Origin: Candidatus Kaistella beijingensis
Lineage (GTDB): Bacteria > Bacteroidota > Bacteroidia > Flavobacteriales > Weeksellaceae
Length of the DNA: 64,000 bases
Direction: 5' to 3'
Assembly (NCBI RefSeq): GCF_020084865.1
Contig: NZ_CP071953.1
Location: 1,426,001 to 1,490,000, forward strand
The notes beneath the pieces were generated by a model. That model did not search any database and was not told the origin of the DNA. It saw only the letters and a program-made list of their open reading frames with translations. Each line of letters opens with the position of its first letter. Position 1 is the stretch's first letter. This document shows, piece by piece, positions 18,243 to 25,818 of the stretch. Made by a program: the position numbers and the translations under genes.

Positions 18243-18803
18243 TCAAAATTCAAGATTCACAAAATCTTGCTTTAAAATAGAATACTTCAAAACATCAAGG
18301 GGTTTTCCGTTTTTGAAATATTCCTGTTTTAAAGTCGCTTCTAATTTCATACCACAATTTTGCATGATTTTTCCCGATGCGGGATTGTGCGGAAAATGAG
18401 TGGCGTAAATTTTATTCAATCCTGAATCTTGAAAGCCAAATCTGATGATTTCTCGAACGGCTTCTGTCACGAAACCCTTATTCCAAAATTCTTTACCAAT
18501 CCAATAACCGATTTCGGCTTTTAGATGTACTTTGTCTAAATGAATTCCAATCGCACCGATTAATTTTGGATTTTCTTTTTCACGAATGGCGAATGTGAAA
18601 TTTTTCTTTTCCTCAAAACCTTTGTTCACCAATTCATGAATCCAAAACTCAGCATTTTCATTTTGATAAGGAAAAGGAATATTCAATGTGTTTTCTGAAA
18701 AAACGTTATCGGAATTTAGATGCAGAATTAAATCACCCAAATCGTTTTCTGTTGGGCGATTGAGGATTAATCTTTCGGTTTCTAAAGTTGGAAAGTTTGT
18801 CAT
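18243..18803 (-). CDS. GNAT family N-acetyltransferase (RimJ/RimL type)
   Basis: The protein has 186 residues from MTNFPTLETERLILNRPTEND, the usual start for this subfamily; an ATG six codons upstream is an alternative. It has the IGAIGIHLD strand and the acetyl-CoA-binding region AEIGYWIGKEFWNKGFVTEAVREI (about 98-121), then NKIYATHFPHNPASGKIMQNCGM (about 133-155). Relatives acetylate protein N-termini or small amines; the substrate cannot be told from sequence. Confidence 0.9.
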   Translation of the reverse strand: MTNFPTLETERLILNRPTENDLGDLILHLNSDNVFSENTLNIPFPYQNENAEFWIHELVNKGFEEKKNFTFAIREKENPKLIGAIGIHLDKVHLKAEIGYWIGKEFWNKGFVTEAVREIIRFGFQDSGLNKIYATHFPHNPASGKIMQNCGMKLEATLKQEYFKNGKPLDVLKYSILKQDFVNLEF

Positions 18804-18832
18804 TTTGATCTCCTGGTTCAAAAAAATAAATT

Positions 18833-19117
18833 TCGGCTAAAGCCAAATTGTATTTTATCTTTTAATTCAAACGGACTAAAGTCCGTTCCTGTTGATGAAT
18901 TTATCACGCAGAAAAAACCTTCGGTTTTTTGGACAAATACGAATTATGCCCAAAAATAACATTTAATTTTTATGAAAAACCTACGGCTTTTGGACAAGTC
19001 ACGACTTGTCCCTACAATATTTTGACAGAAATTCGCCATTGACTTCGTCGAATCTTTAATTTCACTTGCAAAGCAAAATTCACCGACGAAGGCGAATTCA
19101 CAGCGAAGCAAATTCAA
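18833..19117. repeat. Array of short hairpins in the intergenic gap
   Basis: No gene is visible here. The stretch is a chain of palindromes: GGCTAAAGCC (18835-18844), ACGGACTAAAGTCCGT (18871-18886), AAAAAACC/TTC/GGTTTTTT (18912-18930), GGACAAGTC/AC/GACTTGTCC (18992-19011), and a larger pair in which aattcgcc...cttcgtcg near 19030-19050 is mirrored by cgacgaaggcgaatt near 19083-19097. Confidence 0.8.
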
Positions 19118-19630
19118 TTATTTATACCAACCCGAATACTTCACATAATTATTCGCAATCCGATTCACCTCGCCTTCCAACAATTCGGCAGAAATATCCT
19201 TGATTTTTTTGGCAGGAACTCCGCCCCAAACTTCGCCCGATTTGATGTGCGTTCCTTGTGTTACCACAGAACCTGCACCGACAATCGAATTGCTTTCCAC
19301 CAAACAATCATCCATCACAATGGCTCCCATTCCGATCAGAACATTGTCATGAATGGTACAGCCGTGAACGATCGCATTGTGACCAATCGAAACATTATTG
19401 CCAATATTCAGCGGAAATTTTTCATAAGTACAGTGAAGCATCGCATTATCCTGAACATTCACTTTATCGCCCATTTTAATGTAATGAACATCGCCCCGAA
19501 TGACCGCATTGTACCAAATACTGCAATCTTTTCCCATCACCACGTCGCCGATTATTGTTGCAGTTTCTGCCAAAAAAGTTCCTTTGCCAATTTGCGGAGT
19601 TTTCCCTAAAAGTTCACGAATTATTGCCAT
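19118..19630 (-). CDS. Gamma-class carbonic anhydrase family protein
   Basis: The protein has 170 residues and is a left-handed beta-helix built of hexapeptide repeats. The motifs VIRGDVHYI, VQDNAMLHC and IGHNAIVHGCTI carry the histidines that bind metal in Cam-type enzymes, and the Arg and Asp of VIRGD are also present. Proteins of this group (YrdA/PaaY-like) trimerise, and some hydrate CO2 while others have no measured activity. The sequence is full length and ends GWYK as usual. It appears to be a single-gene unit. Confidence 0.9.
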   Translation of the reverse strand: MAIIRELLGKTPQIGKGTFLAETATIIGDVVMGKDCSIWYNAVIRGDVHYIKMGDKVNVQDNAMLHCTYEKFPLNIGNNVSIGHNAIVHGCTIHDNVLIGMGAIVMDDCLVESNSIVGAGSVVTQGTHIKSGEVWGGVPAKKIKDISAELLEGEVNRIANNYVKYSGWYK

Positions 19631-19786
19631 TTTTATTGTTTAAATTTATCCAAAATTGTTTCGGGTTTCAGGTTTTGTGTTTGATATTATCAGATTTTGC
19701 TTCCTACATTCATCACCCAACATTCTGCCAAATTTAACGATTGACAAAGTCTAATGTCTGTTGTCTGAAATCTAATATCTATTGCC

Positions 19787-19794
19787 TATTTTTG
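19787..19794 (+). promoter_or_regulatory. -7 promoter box of the Nfu gene
   Basis: TATTTTTG fits TAnnTTTG, and a TTG lies 23 bases before it (about 19761), slightly wider than usual. The ATG at 19818 follows 24 bases later. Confidence 0.45.
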
Positions 19795-19817
19795 CAACTC
19801 AAATTTAATGAAATAAA

Positions 19818-20696
19818 ATGAGACAAATTATTATAGAACCTACCGAAAACCCAAAAGTGATGAAGTTTGTAGCCGACTACAATTTGATTCCGGGTTCTTT
19901 GGAGTTGGACAGAAGTTCAGATATTACCGAAATTCCTTTGGCGCAGGAACTTTTCAACTATCCTTTTGTAGACAGGATTTTTATCACGGCAAACTTTATC
20001 GCAGTAGCAAAACAAGACACAGTAGAATGGGAACACGTTGCGGAAAGTCTGAAAAATGTGATTGAAGACGAACTTTTGGCAAACCCGAGAATTTACCTTC
20101 AAAAGAAAAAGGAAATGTATCAGATTTATGCCGAAATGACGCCAAATCCGATGGTGATGAAATTCGTTTCGACAAAAATTTTGATGGATGGATTTGTGGA
20201 AGTAAAGTCGCGTGAAGAAGCTACAGAAGTTCCTTTAGCAAAAGCGATTTTTGATGAATTTGATTTTGCGAAGGAAGTTTTCATTTCCGATAATTTCGTG
20301 GCGGTGACGAAAAACGTTTCCGTGGAATGGCATGAAGTGATGGTTGCAGTTCGTGCATTTATCGCAGATTATTTACAAAATGGCGGAAAAATCTCCAACC
20401 TTGCACCGCAAAAACATGAAAATCCAGTTGAGAAATTAATTAACCGTGATTATACCGAAAACGAGCAGAAAATTTCAGATATTTTAAACGAATATGTCGC
20501 TCCGGCTGTAGAAGGCGATGGCGGAAAAATTTCCCTGTTGGAATATGACGAGGAAAACAAAATCGCAAGAATGTTGCTTCAAGGTGCATGTTCAGGATGC
20601 CCAAGTTCTACGGCAACGTTGAAAGGCGGAATTGAAAATGTGCTGAAACAGTTCGTTCCCGAATTGGTGGAAAAAGTGGAAGCGGTGAATGGTTAA
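19818..20696 (+). CDS. NifU family Fe-S scaffold protein with tandem Nfu N-terminal domains
   Basis: The protein has 292 residues. Two tandem Nfu N-terminal domains (about 1-95 and 98-190) begin with the matching IIIEPTENPKVMKFV and IYAEMTPNPMVMKFV stretches. The C-terminal NifU domain (about 212-290) carries the cluster-binding CxxC in LLQGACSGCPSSTATL. Such proteins receive and pass on Fe-S clusters in the cytosol. The N-terminal duplication is a usual Bacteroidota arrangement. It lies just before hemH, and both genes serve iron cofactors. Confidence 0.93.
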   Translation: MRQIIIEPTENPKVMKFVADYNLIPGSLELDRSSDITEIPLAQELFNYPFVDRIFITANFIAVAKQDTVEWEHVAESLKNVIEDELLANPRIYLQKKKEMYQIYAEMTPNPMVMKFVSTKILMDGFVEVKSREEATEVPLAKAIFDEFDFAKEVFISDNFVAVTKNVSVEWHEVMVAVRAFIADYLQNGGKISNLAPQKHENPVEKLINRDYTENEQKISDILNEYVAPAVEGDGGKISLLEYDEENKIARMLLQGACSGCPSSTATLKGGIENVLKQFVPELVEKVEAVNG

Positions 20697-20700
20697 AAAT

Positions 20701-20774
20701 AGGAGCAATAAGTAACCAGCAATGAGCAATGATGCGCATATAAAAAATTACTTATTACCCATTACTCATTACTT
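20701..20774. repeat. Short-period AATGAGCAA / TTACTCATT repeat
   Basis: The first half repeats aataagtaa and caatgagcaat; the second half, directly before hemH, repeats the complementary cttattaccc and attactcatt. The two halves can pair across the gap. A related sequence lies at about 14256-14282. Confidence 0.75.
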
Positions 20775-21803
20775 ATGAATAAAAAAGGAATATTATTAGT
20801 CAACCTCGGTTCGCCGAAATCGACCAAAGTTGAAGATGTAAAAGAATACCTCGACGAGTTTTTGATGGACGAAAAAGTGATTGATTACCGATGGTTTTTT
20901 CGCTCGCTTCTCGTGCAGGGAATTATTTTGAGAACCCGTCCCGCAAAATCCGCGGAAGCCTACAAAACCGTTTGGACCGATGAAGGTTCGCCTTTAATTG
21001 TCATCACTGAAAAAATTCAGAAGAAGTTACAGAAATTGGTTGACGTTCCTGTGGAAATCGGGATGCGTTATGCAGAACCGAGTATTCAAACGGGAATTCA
21101 AAAGTTGGTTGACCAAGGTGTGAACGAAATTGTTTTGTTTCCGCTTTATCCGCAATATGCGATGAGTACCACGGAAACGGTTGTCGACAAAGCAGAAGAA
21201 GTTCGCAAGAAATTTTTTCCGAATGTAAAAATTAATTATGTTCAGCCTTTTTATAATCGTGAAATCTACATTAACTGTTTAGCGGAAAGCATTAACGAAA
21301 AACTACCAGAAAACTTCGACGCACTTCAGTTTTCCTATCACGGCGTTCCCGAAAGACATATTTACAAAACCGACCCGACTAAAACCTGTAACTTAAACGA
21401 TTGCTGCCAAAGAGAAAACAATCCGAGTCATCAGTTTTGTTACCGTCATCAATGTTTTAAAACCACGGATTTAGTTTTAGAAAAATTGAATTTACCGAGA
21501 GAAAAAGCGTTGGTAACTTTTCAATCTCGCTTAGGAAAAGATAAATGGATTGAACCTTATACCGATGAAACTTTGGAAAATCTCCCGAAAAAAGGGGTTA
21601 AGAATTTAGCCATTGTTTGTCCCGCTTTTGTTTCTGATTGTTTGGAGACTTTAGAAGAAATTTCGGTGGAAGGAAGGGAAGAATTTCTTCATGCAGGTGG
21701 CGAAAAATTCCACTACATTCCTTGTTTGAATGATGAAGACCGATGGATTGAGGTGGTAAAAATGCTTTGTGAAGAGAAATTGGAAGAATTTTACCTGGTT
21801 TAG
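20775..21803 (+). CDS. hemH: Ferrochelatase
   Basis: The protein has 342 residues and inserts ferrous iron into protoporphyrin or coproporphyrin to finish heme. It starts ILLVNLGSPKS (6-16) and has the catalytic His189 in QFSYHGVPERHI and a downstream VCPAFVSDCLETLEEI block with the conserved glutamates (about 282-297). Residues 205-227 hold five cysteines (205, 210, 211, 222, 227) in an internal segment, which resembles ferrochelatases that bind a [2Fe-2S] cluster there. Confidence 0.95.
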   Translation: MNKKGILLVNLGSPKSTKVEDVKEYLDEFLMDEKVIDYRWFFRSLLVQGIILRTRPAKSAEAYKTVWTDEGSPLIVITEKIQKKLQKLVDVPVEIGMRYAEPSIQTGIQKLVDQGVNEIVLFPLYPQYAMSTTETVVDKAEEVRKKFFPNVKINYVQPFYNREIYINCLAESINEKLPENFDALQFSYHGVPERHIYKTDPTKTCNLNDCCQRENNPSHQFCYRHQCFKTTDLVLEKLNLPREKALVTFQSRLGKDKWIEPYTDETLENLPKKGVKNLAIVCPAFVSDCLETLEEISVEGREEFLHAGGEKFHYIPCLNDEDRWIEVVKMLCEEKLEEFYLV

Positions 21804-21898
21804 AAACCGCTTGTTAATTGCCTATCAGCAACTTAAGATTTTATTACCCATCATTTATTAAACTTTTGCCTATTAATCAGCCTTTCAAGTAAAAAATT

Positions 21899-21940
21899 AA
21901 CTTGAGTTCATTTTGTCGTTCCTTTTTTTGATTATCTTTA
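21899..21940 (+). promoter_or_regulatory. Promoter and putative operator of the Crp/Fnr gene
   Basis: The motif AACTTGAGTTCATT (21899-21912), whose AACT and AGTT arms are inverted, ends at a TTG (21913-21915) and lies 20 bases before TATCTTTA (21933-21940), one base off TAnnTTTG. The ATG is at 21947. The same motif recurs right at the 3' end of the gene with almost the same spacing to another -7 box. Confidence 0.5.
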
Positions 21941-21946
21941 ATAGCC

Positions 21947-22513
21947 ATGAAAAAGAACAAAAAAAGAGCGTATCCATTTTTGGAAATTTCAAATGAGGAA
22001 TGGGACTATTTTGCATCAAAATTTACTTATGCAGAGTTTCCAAAGGGAAGCTTAATGCTTAATCATGGGGCGACAGAAAATCACTTGACCTTTTTAGAAG
22101 AAGGTCTTACAAGGAGTTTTCTTCCAAATGATGGTCGGGAAAAAACTTTGCGTTTTACATTTCCGGGAAATTTTGTGAGCAGTTATGCCTCATTTATTTT
22201 GCAAAAACCCAGTGAAATTGCCATTGAAACCCTGTCCGACTGCAAATGTTGGCGCATTACCTATGATGACCTTCAAGATTGCTATCTTCAAATCGAGAAG
22301 GGCAACAGAATGGGTAGAATCTCTGCCGAATATTTATACATCACCAGTTCTTCACGTGAAATTAATATGTTAGTAAAATCTCCTGAACAGCAATATCTTG
22401 AACTTTTAGAGTCTAGTCCCGAATGGTTTCAGCATATCCCATTAAAACATGTTGCCTCTTACCTTGGAATTACTCCACAGGCTTTAAGTAGGATTCGTGC
22501 ACGTATTTTTTAA
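21947..22513 (+). CDS. Crp/Fnr family transcriptional regulator
   Basis: The protein has 188 residues. A cyclic-nucleotide-binding-type beta-barrel (about 20-125) is followed by a short HTH domain with IPLKHVASYLGITPQALSRIRARI at the very end (about 165-188). It lacks the FNR cysteines, and the effector pocket does not match the cAMP-binding arginine/serine pattern, so the ligand is unknown. This compact form is common in Bacteroidota. Matching AACTnnAGTTCATT motifs stand before the gene and over its stop codon, which hints at autoregulation. Confidence 0.9.
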   Translation: MKKNKKRAYPFLEISNEEWDYFASKFTYAEFPKGSLMLNHGATENHLTFLEEGLTRSFLPNDGREKTLRFTFPGNFVSSYASFILQKPSEIAIETLSDCKCWRITYDDLQDCYLQIEKGNRMGRISAEYLYITSSSREINMLVKSPEQQYLELLESSPEWFQHIPLKHVASYLGITPQALSRIRARIF

Positions 22514-22554
22514 CTCAAGTTCATTGTTAATCGTTGGTTTTAAGTCTAAATTTG
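22512..22554 (+). promoter_or_regulatory. Operator-like motif and orphan promoter after the Crp/Fnr gene
   Basis: AACTCAAGTTCATT (22512-22525) repeats the upstream operator-like motif. It overlaps a TTG (22524-22526), and exactly 20 bases later comes TAAATTTG (22547-22554), a full -7 box. Transcription would run into a hairpin and no complete gene. Confidence 0.55.
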
Positions 22555-22584
22555 CACTATTACGTAAATGATGAAAACAAACAG

Positions 22585-22631
22585 GTGATCAAAGCAGCGC
22601 TTCCAGACGAAGCGCTGTTTCTATTGATCAC
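22585..22631. other. Two-part hairpin downstream of the orphan promoter
   Basis: The outer stem is GTGATCAA with TTGATCAC, and the inner stem is GCAGCGCTT with AAGCGCTGT (one G-T pair), separated by an asymmetric internal loop. It lies about 30 bases after the predicted start of transcription. A T-run occurs only about 9 bases later (22640-22646), so it could be a weak terminator or a structured leader. Confidence 0.65.
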
Positions 22632-22636
22632 ACGTC

Positions 22637-22783
22637 TTATTTTTTTACTACGGAGCCAGCTTTTTCTCCGTTTACAATTACATAATAAACACCTGTAAGT
22701 TCATTGGCAGGAATCTGAAACTTAATATTTTTTCTTCGTGCAAAACTTCTGACATTTTCTGAAACCACCTTCGTTATTGATTA
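22637..22783 (-). pseudogene. Remnant of a T9SS C-terminal sorting domain
   Basis: On the minus strand about 46 codons without a start read ...NIKFQIPANELTGVYYV, then IVNGEKAGSVVKK and TAA. The G(V/I)YYV...NG...VVKK ending is that of type A sorting domains of proteins exported by the T9SS. An in-frame TAA (22783-22781) and the lack of any upstream coding sequence indicate a leftover end of a lost gene. It lies between the Crp/Fnr gene and the T9SS plug gene. Confidence 0.55.
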
Positions 22784-23000
22784 CATCATTGTAAAATTCA
22801 AAACAGTTTACAATAAATTTTAATAAAACTGAATAAAGTAATTATAATCAAACACTTTCCAAATATCTCTCCATAAAAATTAACTAATATTAAATTTTAT
22901 TAAAATATGGCAATAGATCAAGAATTCGAGTAAAATAAGTTGAAAAAATCTATTTCAATTCATAGCATTCGAATGACTTCAAAAAAAAAAGATAAAATTG

Positions 23001-24212
23001 CTACCGCACTGGATTGCGAAACTCACCATAACCAATGAGTCCATCGTAATTTCTTCCAAATGGTTGGTAATACAGAAATGCCTGATAAAGATTTTCTGTT
23101 TGCCAGAAATTACCGTTCACTTCGCCAAAATTTAAGGTTCCATCTGGATTTTTCGTGGCCAAAATATAGTTGTAAAAACCTTGTTTTAAATAAATTTTTG
23201 CCATGAACATTTTAGAGCTTTCATCGAAAACCATTTGATTTTCTTTCGATGGAATAAAATCATTGAAGCCTCCCAAAACAAAAATTTCCTTATCTGATTT
23301 CTCAGATTCAAGGGCGAAGTAAACCCAAGAATAATCTCCCTCTCGATCTGCATCTCGCTCGATTCCCAAATCATTTCTTCTGAAATAAAAGGCACCGTTC
23401 ACATCCGGTTGATATTGGTAATTCATCGGAAAAGCCCAAACTGGATATAAATAGGTGTAATTTACCTCAGCGATATTCTCTGTTTTTGCAACCATATCGA
23501 ATGGGTTGTTCATGTTTTTATTGTCGAAATAATAAAATTCATTATTCCCAGGAAAAACCAGATTCATCTGCTGGAAAAGAAGTTTATTTCCTAAAGCGGA
23601 ACTCGGTTTTTGATTGAGTACAGCGACATTCCAATTATTGTTCTGAATCACATTTAAAGAAACTGAATTCATATTTGAGCTTAATACAGAGCTATTTCCA
23701 ATCGCCTGAACTTCAACTCTTTGGTTGACTTCAGGTTTTCTTGCATCTGAAGTTCTTGAAATGTTTAACCCTACATTTGCACCATCTTCAACGACACAAA
23801 ATCTTTTGGTAAAAACAGGTTTATCCTGCGAATCTATATAGACGACCAATTCAAAATTCCCCGAAATTTTTGGCTGTATTTTTTCATTCGGAAAAGTTAA
23901 TGTGTAGTTGGTGTATTTCTGCAAAGTGTTAAAGGAATACTGAAACTGGTCGATCATTCCGTTGAGACTTCCGTTTGCATATTCGGTGAAGAAAAGTCCG
24001 TCGTCATTCCAATTTCTGTCGAAATGTTTGATCGTGTAGCGATAAATGGTGCTTGAATTAGACAAGTCGTCAAAACGAAGAATTAAACGTTCATTAAATC
24101 CAATTACAGGAGTTTCATCATTGGTTTGAGGATTGAACAACTGAATACTTCGAATATCCTGCCCGAAAATGAAACTGCTAGTAAATAATAAAAAAAAATG
24201 TAGATATTTCAT
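23001..24212 (-). CDS. Type IX secretion system plug protein (DUF5103)
   Basis: The protein has 403 residues with a signal peptide (MKYLHFFLLFTSSFIFGQ). The mature part is a beta-rich protein whose ordered blocks (SIQLFNPQTNDETPVIGFNE, RYTIKHFDRNWNDD, YPVWAFPMNYQYQPDVNGAF, GRNYDGLIGYGEFRNP) match DUF5103. The family member Plug closes the SprA translocon of the T9SS from the periplasm when no substrate is passing. Assignment to Plug itself rests on family similarity. The C-terminus ends naturally at ...RNPVR. Confidence 0.88.
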   Translation of the reverse strand: MKYLHFFLLFTSSFIFGQDIRSIQLFNPQTNDETPVIGFNERLILRFDDLSNSSTIYRYTIKHFDRNWNDDGLFFTEYANGSLNGMIDQFQYSFNTLQKYTNYTLTFPNEKIQPKISGNFELVVYIDSQDKPVFTKRFCVVEDGANVGLNISRTSDARKPEVNQRVEVQAIGNSSVLSSNMNSVSLNVIQNNNWNVAVLNQKPSSALGNKLLFQQMNLVFPGNNEFYYFDNKNMNNPFDMVAKTENIAEVNYTYLYPVWAFPMNYQYQPDVNGAFYFRRNDLGIERDADREGDYSWVYFALESEKSDKEIFVLGGFNDFIPSKENQMVFDESSKMFMAKIYLKQGFYNYILATKNPDGTLNFGEVNGNFWQTENLYQAFLYYQPFGRNYDGLIGYGEFRNPVR

Positions 24213-24367
24213 TAATACGAAGATAACGAAAAATACGCCAAAAAATTTTGAACAGCTTATTTTTGTGCTTTCTGCTTTCGGCGAAGAGCTTTCAGCAAAA
24301 TACCGTTCTTTGGAAGTCTTGAATTAGATTTCGTATTTTCGTCACTGTTAAAAATCTTATTCGAATC

Positions 24368-25006
24368 ATGATTACTGTTAAATCTTTCGTTTTCAATCCT
24401 TTCTCCGAAAATACGTATGTCATTTTTAATGAAAAGAATGACGCTTTCATCATCGATCCTGGGAATTTCAGCGAACAGGAAACCGAAACCGTTATAAAAT
24501 TGGTCTCCGAAAATAATTTAAAGGTTAAAAACATTCTTTTGACTCATGCACATATCGACCACGTTTTGGGACTGCAAGAAATTTACAACCAATTTAAAGT
24601 TCCCGTTTTATTGCATGAAATCGAAAAAGAAATCCTTGAAAGAAATCCAATGGATGCAAACCGTTTTGGTTTTTTCTTCAAACCTTTCGAGGGTGAAATT
24701 CAATATTTGAAAGAAGGCGAAACTATAGATTTAGGTGAGGAAAAATTCAAAATCCTTCATGTTCCAGGACATTCTCCAGGTCATGTCGCTTTTTATCACC
24801 AACCACAAAAATTTGTTATTTCAGGTGACGTACTTTTTGAAGGAAGCATCGGAAGAACCGATTTATACAAAGGAAATTACGAACAACTCATCAACAGCAT
24901 CAAAACTAAACTTTTCGTTTTAGAGGATGAAACAAAAGTTTACAATGGACACGGAAATCCTACGACGATTGGTTTTGAGAAAATGCATAATCCGTTTTTT
25001 AGGTAA
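24368..25006 (+). CDS. MBL fold metallo-hydrolase (glyoxalase II-like)
   Basis: The protein has 212 residues. It has the metal-binding LLTHAHIDHVLG (HxHxDH, about 57-68), HVPGHSPGHVAFY (about 124-136) and the aspartate of VISGDVLFEGSIGRTDL, and it ends with YNGHGNPTTIGFE. This arrangement is that of hydroxyacylglutathione-hydrolase-like enzymes with two zinc ions. The natural substrate cannot be inferred; thioester hydrolysis is the usual guess. The length is that of the short (YcbL-like) group. Confidence 0.93.
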   Translation: MITVKSFVFNPFSENTYVIFNEKNDAFIIDPGNFSEQETETVIKLVSENNLKVKNILLTHAHIDHVLGLQEIYNQFKVPVLLHEIEKEILERNPMDANRFGFFFKPFEGEIQYLKEGETIDLGEEKFKILHVPGHSPGHVAFYHQPQKFVISGDVLFEGSIGRTDLYKGNYEQLINSIKTKLFVLEDETKVYNGHGNPTTIGFEKMHNPFFR

Positions 25007-25033
25007 TTTATAGTACGAGAGAACAATATTTTC

Positions 25034-25170
25034 ACCGCAAAAGTAAAAAAAGACATTGCTTTTTTAGTGGTGCAAAAGGCTGCAAAATTAATCCAAATTC
25101 TTTGTCAATAATATTTTTAAACCTTTTAAAAAGCTTATTTCTAAGTTTTTTCTTTTGTTTCTTTTGCGGT
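25034..25170. repeat. Element with 10-bp terminal inverted repeats
   Basis: ACCGCAAAAG at 25034-25043 and its exact reverse complement CTTTTGCGGT at 25161-25170 bound an AT-rich 137-bp stretch in the convergent gap. Single CTTTTGCGGT words also occur at about 9077-9086 and 38567-38576, and ttttgcggtga at about 26897. Confidence 0.6.
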
Positions 25171-25184
25171 AATAAAAAATTAAT

Positions 25185-25742
25185 TTACTTCCATTTGATG
25201 TTGCAGCCCATACTTGGTCTTTGCATTTCATCCTGCGGTTCACCTGCGAGTAGATTTTCGAACGCGATAATTAAATCTTCACCCGTAACTTCTTTAGTAT
25301 TTCCAGGCCTTGAATCGTCCATTTGACCACGGTAAATTAAATCAAGTTTCTCGTCGAAAAAGTAGAAGTCTGGAGTACAAGCTGCATCGTAAGCTTTTGC
25401 AACTGCCTGACTTTCGTCAAACAAATAAGGGAAATCAAATTTTCTATCCACTTGAAATTCTACCATTTTTTCGGGAGAATCTGCAGGATATTTTTCAACA
25501 TCGTTGGAATTGATGGCGATGAATTCGATGCCTTTTTCCTGATAATCTTCGTACAATTCTGCCAATTTATCGATGATGTGAAGCACGAACGGACAATGAT
25601 TACACATGAAAATCACCAAAGTCCCCTTCTCGCCCTTCAAATCATCCAAAGACTGAATTTCATTGCTGTGAGAAGGATTCGGAAGTTCAAAAAAAGGCGC
25701 CTTTGTTCCGAGTTCGAGCATATTTGAAGGAGTGTTTGCCAT
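25185..25742 (-). CDS. Thioredoxin-fold redoxin family protein
   Basis: The protein has 185 residues from MANTPSNMLELGTKAPFFELP; a longer frame exists but the ATG at 25742 fits relatives. It has a peroxiredoxin/AhpC-TSA-like start, the VIFMCNHCPFVLHI motif (about 53-66) with CxxC, and the cis-proline region AACTPDFYFFDE (about 121-132). It lacks a signal peptide, so it should act in the cytosol. CNHCPFV proteins are common and uncharacterised; a redox role is inferred from fold only. Confidence 0.88.
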   Translation of the reverse strand: MANTPSNMLELGTKAPFFELPNPSHSNEIQSLDDLKGEKGTLVIFMCNHCPFVLHIIDKLAELYEDYQEKGIEFIAINSNDVEKYPADSPEKMVEFQVDRKFDFPYLFDESQAVAKAYDAACTPDFYFFDEKLDLIYRGQMDDSRPGNTKEVTGEDLIIAFENLLAGEPQDEMQRPSMGCNIKWK

Positions 25743-25818
25743 AAATTTCAATTTAACAGTTTTATAATTTACCAATGTATCAATAATGATTGCGCAAGAT
25801 TTTTACATTTTCACATTG

